This document shows positions 1 through 4,712 of a stretch of DNA of 5,277 nucleotides, in pieces. The first letter of the stretch is position 1, and each line of letters starts with the position of its first letter. The stretch comes from JACDAS01 sp046262415 (GTDB lineage Bacteria > Actinomycetota > Thermoleophilia > Gaiellales > Gaiellaceae). The stretch covers positions 1 to 5,277 of the forward strand of contig JBHEMU010000016.1 of assembly GCA_046262415.1 (NCBI GenBank), given 5' to 3'. Position numbers and translations under genes: made by a program. The notes under the pieces are model-generated. The model made no database searches, was not told the origin of the DNA, and worked only from the letters and a program-made list of their open reading frames with translations.

Positions 1-567
1 GAGCTTCGGCAATGCCGCGATCAGCGCCACCGAGGCGACGAGAAAGACGGGAAACCAGGCATTCGGCTTGATAAAGATCGCCGACAGCGCGATCGCTGTA
101 CCCATGTCAGTCACAAAGCACGCCGACATGATCAGCTTGCCGATCCGGGTCTGGTTTAGCCCGCTCTCGAGCAGCACGGCGTAGACGACCGCAAGCGAGG
201 TCGTCGAGAGCGCCGTCCCAGCGATCAGCGACGCCCTCGCGCTCCAATCGAGCAGCCCGTAGGCGACCAGCGCCGCCACCACGAACGGGCCGACAAACGA
301 AACAAGCCCCATCCCGACCGACGCGCCAAAGCGCTCGCGAAAGTCGCTGGGATCGACCTCCGCGCCGGCGAGGAAAGTCAGAACGATCGACGCGAACTGC
401 GCGATAAACACCAGCCAGTCCGCGCTCGGGTCGAGGCCCAACACGTTGCCAGCGAGAACGCCCAGAGCCAGCTCGAGCAAGGCGACCGAGACCCCCAGCT
501 CGACCGAGAGCATGCTCGCAAGCACAACGACGGCGGCAAGGACAGCGGCGAGTTGGACTGGCTCCAT
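1..567 (-). CDS. Monovalent cation:proton antiporter (CPA2/Kef-NapA type), N-terminal part, cut by window edge
   Basis: This inner-membrane secondary transporter probably exchanges Na+ or K+ for protons. Translating from ATG at 567 gives 189 residues with no stop before base 1, so the C-terminal half (family members usually have about 380-420 residues) is missing. Nearly all visible residues lie in hydrophobic segments, roughly 4-22, 25-43, 51-68, 84-106, 111-133, 143-166 and 171-186. Family signatures are FLAGAEVD (65-72), the glycine/serine-rich helix GTALSTTSLAVVYAVLLE (117-134), and FVTDMGTA (151-158). In the last of these D154 sits where the ion-binding aspartate of this superfamily is expected. 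The start is chosen because GGAGG lies 6 nt upstream (574-578); an in-frame ATG at 588 would add seven residues but lacks such a site. The gene is divergent from the small gene at 995. Family assignment is firm; ion specificity cannot be read from the sequence. Confidence 0.9.
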   Translation of the reverse strand, partial: MEPVQLAAVLAAVVVLASMLSVELGVSVALLELALGVLAGNVLGLDPSADWLVFIAQFASIVLTFLAGAEVDPSDFRERFGASVGMGLVSFVGPFVVAALVAYGLLDWSARASLIAGTALSTTSLAVVYAVLLESGLNQTRIGKLIMSACFVTDMGTAIALSAIFIKPNAWFPVFLVASVALIAALPKL

Positions 568-573
568 GTACGG

Positions 574-578
574 CCTCC
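574..578 (-). promoter_or_regulatory. Shine-Dalgarno GGAGG of the antiporter gene
   Basis: GGAGG on the minus strand lies 6 nt before the ATG at 567. It decides between this start and the in-frame ATG at 588, in favour of 567. Confidence 0.65.
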
Positions 579-629
579 ACGAAAACATCGACGACTGCTT
601 CGTAGAGGCCATCAGCGGACCAAGCCGCG

Positions 630-660
630 GTTATAGAGCGAGCCTCATCGCTCGACCCAA
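630..660 (-). promoter_or_regulatory. Candidate antiporter promoter with a dyad inside a 19-bp spacer
   Basis: Read on the minus strand, TTGGGT (660-655) and TATAAC (635-630) resemble -35 and -10 hexamers 19 bp apart. They would place transcription start near 623, giving a leader of about 56 nt before the ATG at 567. The spacer contains a perfect 6-bp inverted repeat, GAGCGA (636-641) and TCGCTC (648-653), separated by 6 bp and filling almost the whole spacer. An overlong spacer carrying a dyad is the typical layout of MerR-family operators. No MerR-type gene is in the window, so the regulator is unknown and the promoter assignment is inference. Confidence 0.35.
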
Positions 661-924
661 GAGCATAGCCGCCGCCAGAGCACACGACCCGCCCCAGGCG
701 TGCCGGCATCCTCCGGGACAGCGAGTCGAGCTGCCAGCAGCGCCCGCCTTGACGCCTGACCCAATCAGGACCCCACGCCAACTGCACATACCAGGCGCAG
801 TCGACGGCGAGCGACGCGGCCACCTCTCCGCGGTCGCGGTAGCGGACGAGCGTCACGCAGCGTTTGACAGACCGCGGCTAACGGCGGGTCCGCCGTCGCG
901 TCGGTCACCAACGGCGAGGGGTCC

Positions 925-954
925 TTGCGGTAGCGCTCCGCGGGGGAGTAGGGT
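925..954 (+). promoter_or_regulatory. Candidate promoter of the 95-residue protein gene
   Basis: TTGCGG (925-930) and TAGGGT (949-954) are 18 bp apart and fit the loose actinobacterial housekeeping pattern (TTGNNN, TANNNT). Transcription would start near 961, leaving a leader of about 34 nt that includes the strong ribosome-binding site at 983-988. An alternative perfect TTGACA at 864-869 has no acceptable -10 partner at the right distance. Confidence 0.35.
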
Positions 955-982
955 CGGCTTGCCGTGGAGCCCACGAGCAACG

Positions 983-988
983 AGGAGG
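983..988 (+). promoter_or_regulatory. Shine-Dalgarno AGGAGG that fixes the start at 995
   Basis: AGGAGG lies 6 nt before the ATG at 995. The same reading frame stays open upstream to 446, but the upstream part opposes the antiporter gene and has no similar site. This motif therefore decides in favour of the short 95-residue product. Confidence 0.8.
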
Positions 989-994
989 TCGGTC

Positions 995-1282
995 ATGGCT
1001 GTGGGAGTGATTTTGGAGTTCGAGGGTGCGACACTCGAGCAGTACGACCAGGTCATCGCGAAGATGGGCTTCTCGCCCGGCGGTGCGGGTGCCCCGGGGG
1101 GCCTGTTCCATTGGGTTACGCCGACCGAGAGCGGGATCCGGGTCACTGACGTCTGGCAGGATCGTGAGACCTTCGAGCGGTTCGCAGAAGACCAGATCGG
1201 TCCCATCACCGCCGAGGTCGGGATCCCGAGCCCGCCGAGCATCTCGTTCTTTGAGGTCCACAACTATCTGACTGCCGGGTGA
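995..1282 (+). CDS. Small conserved hypothetical protein, probable dimeric alpha/beta-barrel (ABM/EthD-like) fold
   Basis: The product has 95 residues and no signal peptide or membrane segment, so it is probably cytoplasmic. Its pattern is a beta strand (AVGVILEFEG, 2-11), a helix (TLEQYDQVIAKMG, 13-25), a glycine/proline-rich loop (27-36), a strand (GLFHWVTP, 36-43), a strand (GIRVTDVW, 47-54), a helix (DRETFERFAEDQIGPI, 56-71) and a final strand (SISFFEVHNYL, 82-92). That beta-alpha-beta-beta-alpha-beta order with a VxDVWxxxExFxxF segment is typical of dimeric alpha/beta-barrel proteins, which include monooxygenases, heme-degrading enzymes and many uncharacterised actinobacterial proteins. 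H39, D52, W54 and H89 are candidate functional residues, by appearance only. It appears monocistronic and is convergent with the transporter gene ending at 1405. The fold is inferred from the sequence pattern; I cannot assign a substrate or reaction. Confidence 0.85.
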   Translation: MAVGVILEFEGATLEQYDQVIAKMGFSPGGAGAPGGLFHWVTPTESGIRVTDVWQDRETFERFAEDQIGPITAEVGIPSPPSISFFEVHNYLTAG

Positions 1283-1296
1283 CCCGTCCATAGCAG

Positions 1297-1311
1297 CGAA
1301 GGGATCCTTCG
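1297..1311. terminator. Short hairpin between convergent genes, weak terminator candidate
   Basis: CGAAGG and CCTTCG form a perfect 6-bp inverted repeat around the loop GAT, 14 nt past the stop of the plus-strand gene at 1282. Neither strand has a T-run after it, so intrinsic termination would be inefficient. It is also 94 bp past the end of the minus-strand transporter gene. Position between convergent genes is the main support. Confidence 0.3.
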
Positions 1312-1404
1312 GCCGTGTGACCATCGAAGAGACGGCTTGGTCGGCGCGGGTCTCGCCGGTCGGCCCCCGCCAGCTCACATTGCTCGCCGGCGGAGGGATG
1401 TTGG

Positions 1405-2682
1405 TCATGCTGGCTGACGTTGAACGCCGCCGCTGGAGGCCGGGTCGTGACGGCGGGCGGTGGGCATGTCGAGGGCGACGTAGAGGCCGGAGACGGCGGT
1501 GAGGGCGGCGACGGTGGCGATGGCTGCGGGGTAGCCGATCGCGTCGGCGACGATGCCGGCTACGAGCGCCCCGGCGACATAGCCCAAGTCGCGCCAGAAG
1601 CGGTAGACCCCGACTACCGGCGCGCGGGCGACGGGCGCCACCTCGTCGGAGATGGCAGCGATCAGGGTCGGGTAGACCAGCGCGGTCCCCGCGCCCAGGC
1701 CCAGCGCCGCGAGCGCGGCCACCCCGATCTCGCCGTCGGAGGCGGCGAGCACGCCGAGGGCGGCGGCCTGTACGAGCATGCCGGCCACGATCAGCGGCTT
1801 GCGCCCGACGCGATCTGACCAGTGGCCGGTCCAGATCTGGCCGGCCCCCCACACCGCCGGATAGAGCCCGGCGACCAGCCCCACCTGGGCTTCCCCGGCC
1901 TCGTGCGCGGCGAGGAACAGGGGCAGCAGGCCCCAGGCCAGCGCGTCGTTGAGGTTGTTGACCAGCCCGGCCTGCGAGCAGCAGCGCAGGGCGGGCACGC
2001 GGTAGCTGGCGTCCCTGGCGGCCTGGGAAAGCGATGGAGGGGCGTCGTCGGCGCCCGGGTGCGCGTTCGCCTGCTCGAGCGCGACGTGCGCTGCGGTGTC
2101 GCGGACGAAGAGCAGCGTGAACACAAAGGCGACAACAGCGATGAGCGCCGCGGCGACCACGAGCACGTCGCGCGCCGCGAGGTCAGCCGCCAGCCAGCCG
2201 CTCACGGCGGCGGCGAGGGCGACGCCGCCATAGCCCGCGGCTTCGTTGAGCCCGAGGGCGAATCCGCGCCGCTTGGGCCCCACAAGGTCGATCTTCATCA
2301 CCACCGTCATTGACCACGCCAGACCCTGGTTGACGCCCAGGAAGACGTTTGCCACCACGATCCATCCCCACGACGGGGCGAGGGCGATGAGCGCGGGGAC
2401 CGGTAGCGCCATCGCCCAGCCGAGTAGCAGTAGTCGCCGGCGTCCGAAGCGCTGGGCGAACGTGCCAGCGCCGAGGTTGGTAAACGCTTTGGCCAGTCCG
2501 AACGCGGCGATGAACGACAGCACGGCAGCGCTGGAGACAAGGCCGAAGTCCTCGCGGCCGATCAGCGGCAGCGTCGAGCGCTCGAGCCCGATCATCGCGC
2601 CGACGAAGGCGTTGACCGCGACCAGCAGCGAGAACTGCGCGACGTTCTCGCGCAGCCCGAGCCGGGCCTCGCGCCCGGTCAC
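1405..2682 (-). CDS. Major facilitator superfamily (MFS) transporter
   Basis: This 425-residue protein has the hydrophobic pattern of a 12-helix MFS secondary transporter in the cytoplasmic membrane, probably a proton-coupled exporter. Motif A appears twice in degenerate form, in the loop between helices 2 and 3 (GTFAQRFGRRR, 73-83) and in its symmetry-related copy between helices 8 and 9 (GHWSDRVGRK, 286-295). The hydrophilic stretch at about 194-228 is the usual central cytoplasmic loop. The second half begins with a distinctive segment, VNNLNDALAWGLLPLF (241-256), that I associate with a bacterial MFS subgroup of unknown substrate. The start is GTG at 2682, whose last bases overlap the TGA of the upstream MBL gene (GTGA, 2682-2679). 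No clear Shine-Dalgarno precedes it, so translation is probably coupled. Substrate is not readable; the neighbours suggest efflux of a sulfur- or metalloid-related compound, which is inference. Confidence 0.92.
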   Translation of the reverse strand: MTGREARLGLRENVAQFSLLVAVNAFVGAMIGLERSTLPLIGREDFGLVSSAAVLSFIAAFGLAKAFTNLGAGTFAQRFGRRRLLLLGWAMALPVPALIALAPSWGWIVVANVFLGVNQGLAWSMTVVMKIDLVGPKRRGFALGLNEAAGYGGVALAAAVSGWLAADLAARDVLVVAAALIAVVAFVFTLLFVRDTAAHVALEQANAHPGADDAPPSLSQAARDASYRVPALRCCSQAGLVNNLNDALAWGLLPLFLAAHEAGEAQVGLVAGLYPAVWGAGQIWTGHWSDRVGRKPLIVAGMLVQAAALGVLAASDGEIGVAALAALGLGAGTALVYPTLIAAISDEVAPVARAPVVGVYRFWRDLGYVAGALVAGIVADAIGYPAAIATVAALTAVSGLYVALDMPTARRHDPASSGGVQRQPA

Positions 2683-3443
2683 CCGGCCGAGACGAGCGGC
2701 CGGCCGGAGCGGTTGGCCGAGATGATCGCCGCCTGCTGCTCGGGCGCCGCGGGTATGTCGCGTAGCAGCGCCTCGACGAACTCTTCCTCTGAGTCGAGCT
2801 TGAGCGCGGGGTTGTGGCGGCGCTCGAAGCCGATCGTGGATGCGGGGTTGGCCGAGAGGCCGCGACCGCAGACTGAGCCGGAGTAGTGGGCCGGGTAGAG
2901 CACGAGGTGGTCGGGCAGCGCCAGCAGCCGCTCAGTCAGCGACCGGTAGAGCGCGCGGGCCATGTCCTCGACCGTGTGCTGGCCGCCGGCATGGAGATCG
3001 GGGCGCCCGGCATCGCCAACCAGCAGCGCATCGCCGGTGAGGATGAGCCACGGCTCGTCGCCGCGCGTGCGGTCGGTCACCAGGTAGGCGTGATGCGCGA
3101 GGGCGTGCCCTGGAGTGGCGATCGCCTGCAGCTCGGTGTTGCCAAGCTTGATGATCGCCCTATCTGCCAGTGCGTGGTGCTCGAGCTCCACTCCGGCGCC
3201 CGCGGGCAGGTAGGCGGTAGCCCCGGTCCGCTCGACCAGTTCCGGCAGGCCGGACACATGGTCGGCTTGCAGGTGCGTCTCCAAGACGGCGACAATCGGG
3301 ATCCCCTGCCCCTCAGCGAGCGCGATGTAGTCGTCGACCAGGTCGACGTGCGGGTCGACGACCGCGAACTGCCGGTGGGACTTGCAGCCGAGCAGGTAGG
3401 AGGCGCACGCCGTCTCGTCGTTGAGGAGTTGGCGGAAGTACAT
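2679..3443 (-). CDS. MBL-fold metallo-hydrolase, persulfide dioxygenase (ETHE1)-like
   Basis: This 254-residue cytoplasmic protein belongs to the metallo-beta-lactamase superfamily, in the glyoxalase II/ETHE1 branch. ETHE1-type enzymes oxidise glutathione persulfide or related persulfides to sulfite using one iron. Visible motifs are THLQADHVSG (56-65), TPGHALAHHAY (110-120), LTGDALLVGDAGRPDL (135-150), YPAHYSG (183-189) and STIGFERRHNP (202-212). H57, H113 and D138 match the three iron ligands of human ETHE1 (H79, H135, D154). GRPD (146-149) matches its GRTD segment, and STIGFERRHNP parallels its STVEEERTLNP. The second histidine of the HxHxDH motif is Q59, which would disable a second metal site and fits a mononuclear enzyme. 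There is no C-terminal rhodanese domain such as CstB has. The gene lies 83 bp past the regulator gene and overlaps the MFS gene by 4 bp. Start at ATG 3443; no Shine-Dalgarno is seen, but a -10-like element suggests a leaderless message. The reaction is inferred; a thiol-ester hydrolase is the alternative. Confidence 0.88.
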   Translation of the reverse strand: MYFRQLLNDETACASYLLGCKSHRQFAVVDPHVDLVDDYIALAEGQGIPIVAVLETHLQADHVSGLPELVERTGATAYLPAGAGVELEHHALADRAIIKLGNTELQAIATPGHALAHHAYLVTDRTRGDEPWLILTGDALLVGDAGRPDLHAGGQHTVEDMARALYRSLTERLLALPDHLVLYPAHYSGSVCGRGLSANPASTIGFERRHNPALKLDSEEEFVEALLRDIPAAPEQQAAIISANRSGRPLVSAG

Positions 3444-3449
3444 GCGATC

Positions 3450-3455
3450 AAGCTA
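3450..3455 (-). promoter_or_regulatory. -10-like TAGCTT for a possibly leaderless MBL-MFS transcript
   Basis: On the minus strand TAGCTT fits TANNNT and is followed by exactly 6 nt before the ATG at 3443. Transcription would then begin at or next to the start codon. The absence of any Shine-Dalgarno before this ATG agrees with leaderless translation, which is common in actinobacteria. The corresponding -35 region (TGGGTG at 17 bp) is poor, so the call is tentative. Confidence 0.4.
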
Positions 3456-3526
3456 CGCCAGCCCAGTCCATGCACCCAGAGCTGATGAGCGATACGACGC
3501 TTGCCCCGGCGGAATGAGTCCGGCGG

Positions 3527-4468
3527 CTAGGCGCTGCAGCCGGCCACGCTCGCGGCGCAGCAGGAGCACAGTGTCTCGATGAACGCGCGCTCAGAGGGCG
3601 TCGGATCGCGGCCATCGGGGCGCAGCAGCGAAACGGTGCGACGCATTGGCTCGGCTCCCTCGATCTGAAAGGCGACCAGCTGCCCGCGCGCTATCTCGTC
3701 CTCGGTGACCAGGCGCGAGAGGAACCCGATGCCCAGCCCGGCCTGGACTGAGCGCTTGATCGCCTCATTTGAGTCGAGCTCCCAGCGCTTGGCCGGGTGA
3801 TAGCCCACCCGCGCGAGGTAACGCTCGGCCACCGCGCGGGTGCTTGACCCGCGCTCGCGCACCAGCAGGGTCTCGGCCGCCAACCTGTCGATCGAAACCC
3901 GCCCGCGCTTGGGCTTGAGGCGGCCGGGAGCGGCGATGCCGATCAGTTCGTCGTCTAGGAAGGGCTCGGCCAGTACCCCGTCGGGCAGGTCGACCTCCCC
4001 CGCCAGGCCCAGCGAGACCTCGCGATGCGCGACGCGTTGGGCGACCCATGCGCTCGAGCCGATCACCACGTCGACGTCAACGTGGGGATGGCGATCGGCG
4101 AAGCACTGCAGGATCGACGGGAGCACGTAGCTGCCCGGCGTAGTCGACGCCGCCAGGGTCAGCGTTCCCCGTTCGGCCTGGTCCAGGGCACGCAGGTCCT
4201 CGTGCATCGCCTCGAGCGTGTCGAGCACGCGCCGCCCGTGGCCCGCGACAACGTGGCCGGCCTCGGTCAGGCGACTCGAGCGGCCGTCGCGCTCGACCAG
4301 GCTCGTTCCCACCGCCGCCTCGAGCGTCTTGAGGTGCTTGGTCGCCGACGGCTGACCAATCCGGCAGGCGTCGGCGGCCGCCGAGATCGACCCGCGACGG
4401 CCCACCTCGACCAACAGCCGCAACCGGTTGGGGTCGATCGCATCGACTATGCCGTCAGAGAAAGCCAT
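3527..4468 (-). CDS. LysR-type transcriptional regulator
   Basis: This 313-residue cytoplasmic DNA-binding protein has the normal length and order of the LysR family. The N-terminal winged helix-turn-helix spans about 13-72 (RLRLLVEVGRRGSISAAA..., then GQPSATKHLKTLE at 38-50 and ERDGRSSRLTEAG at 59-71). A linker helix runs about 72-98. The effector domain starts at GTLTLAASTTPGSYVLP (101-117), and a GLGIGFLSR segment lies near the usual hinge. The C-terminus is odd: LCSCCAASVAGC places four cysteines (C301, C303, C304, C311) in the last 13 residues. The gene is divergent from the Cys/His protein-methyltransferase pair across 70 bp, the classic geometry for a LysR activator and its target, and precedes the MBL-MFS pair on its own strand. 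ATG at 4468 is the only reasonable start, though without a visible Shine-Dalgarno. The family is certain; the inducer is unknown, and a thiol-reactive or metalloid signal is inference. Confidence 0.95.
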   Translation of the reverse strand: MAFSDGIVDAIDPNRLRLLVEVGRRGSISAAADACRIGQPSATKHLKTLEAAVGTSLVERDGRSSRLTEAGHVVAGHGRRVLDTLEAMHEDLRALDQAERGTLTLAASTTPGSYVLPSILQCFADRHPHVDVDVVIGSSAWVAQRVAHREVSLGLAGEVDLPDGVLAEPFLDDELIGIAAPGRLKPKRGRVSIDRLAAETLLVRERGSSTRAVAERYLARVGYHPAKRWELDSNEAIKRSVQAGLGIGFLSRLVTEDEIARGQLVAFQIEGAEPMRRTVSLLRPDGRDPTPSERAFIETLCSCCAASVAGCSA

Positions 4469-4538
4469 CTATACGAAGGATCGACTAGAAGCATAGCCCC
4501 AAGGGGCGTACGGTCGCCAGGACCGAGAAGGAGGACCC
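4469..4538. promoter_or_regulatory. Divergent control region with two perfect dyads, candidate LysR operator
   Basis: This 70-bp spacer must hold the promoters of both the regulator and the plus-strand pair. On the minus strand TATGCT (4495-4490) is a good -10 candidate for the regulator, with no good -35. On the plus strand TACGGT (4509-4514) is a weak -10 candidate. Two perfect inverted repeats are present: GCCCC-AA-GGGGC (4496-4507), abutting the minus-strand -10, and CGGTC-GCCAG-GACCG (4511-4525), just upstream of the plus-strand ribosome-binding site. Some T-N11-A spacings of the LysR-box kind also occur (for example 4472-4484 and 4514-4526). Such dyads arise easily by chance at this GC content, so operator function is tentative. 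Confidence 0.4.
4528..4534 (+). promoter_or_regulatory. Shine-Dalgarno AAGGAGG of the 57-residue protein gene
   Basis: AAGGAGG lies 4 nt before the ATG at 4539. It is the strongest evidence that this short frame is translated, and because of the downstream ATGA overlap it probably serves the methyltransferase too. Confidence 0.75.
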
Positions 4539-4712
4539 ATGCGAACAATCAACTGTCCCTGCGGCCATCGCCTCGAAAGAGCAGACGACAAAGAGCTGTT
4601 CTCCGGGGCGCGCGAGCACGTCAACCGCGACCACCCCGAGAGGCAGCGCACCAACACGCAGGTGCGCGAGCGCATCGCCGCCGACGCCTACGACCTGGAG
4701 CCGGCACGATGA
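4539..4712 (+). CDS. Small Cys/His protein, DUF1059-like putative metal-binding
   Basis: The 57-residue product is soluble and has no membrane segment. It starts with INCPCGHRLE (4-13) and continues with a helical stretch containing AREHVNRDHPE (24-34). Two cysteines (C6, C8) and two histidines (H27, H32) form a CxC...HxxxxH set that could bind one zinc or another thiophilic ion. H10 is a further candidate ligand. This arrangement resembles the small DUF1059-type proteins, short predicted metal-binding proteins with a C-terminal EHxxxDH-like segment. A strong Shine-Dalgarno (4528-4534) and G/C-rich third positions support translation. Its stop overlaps the methyltransferase start (ATGA, 4709-4712), so the two are translationally coupled and probably cooperate. 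It might be a metallochaperone, a substrate carrier or an accessory subunit of the methyltransferase. No such role has been shown by the sequence itself. Confidence 0.85.
   Translation: MRTINCPCGHRLERADDKELFSGAREHVNRDHPERQRTNTQVRERIAADAYDLEPAR

Larger units (their letters stand above)
568..994. other. Divergent intergenic region between antiporter and small DABB-like gene
   Basis: These 427 bp separate two divergent genes and hold no convincing intact gene. Candidate promoters lie at 630-660 (minus) and 925-954 (plus). On the minus strand two short stretches, about 980-870 in one frame and about 880-790 in another, have strongly G/C-ending codons for some 20-35 codons each and then lose that bias. 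They might be traces of a decayed, frameshifted gene, but I recognise no family. The remainder looks non-coding. Confidence 0.5.

Noticed and set aside
107..856. Long minus-strand open frame of 249 codons
   Set aside because: Over 107-567 it overlaps the convincing antiporter frame on the same strand and is arginine-rich, as expected of an off-frame reading of GC-rich coding DNA. Only its first part, in the spacer, could be a gene remnant.
864..869. Perfect TTGACA as a -35 box for the 95-residue gene
   Set aside because: No acceptable -10 lies 16-19 bp downstream, and it is far from the start at 995; the TTGCGG/TAGGGT pair fits better.
446..994. Upstream extension of the open frame that contains the 95-residue protein (plus strand, open from 446)
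   Set aside because: It runs antisense through the antiporter gene, has arginine/proline/serine-rich shadow composition, and the strong AGGAGG at 983-988 marks the real start at 995.
905..1408. Minus-strand frame that could begin at an ATGA overlapping the MFS stop at 1405-1408
   Set aside because: The coupling geometry is attractive, but the frame runs antisense through the well-supported 95-residue gene, has arginine/proline-rich shadow composition and shows no recognisable family. The overlap is probably coincidence.
3334..3362. Repeated GTCGAC words suggesting a short repeat or binding-site cluster
   Set aside because: They fall within the MBL gene and arise from repeated Val-Asp and Asp-rich codons (DPHVDLVDDY), so coding explains them.
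1420..3485. Several plus-strand open frames opposite the MFS and MBL genes (such as 1420-1818, 1822-2313, 2886-3485)
   Set aside because: They lie fully or almost fully opposite genes with diagnostic motifs, and their glycine/arginine-rich composition is that of antisense reading of GC-rich codons.
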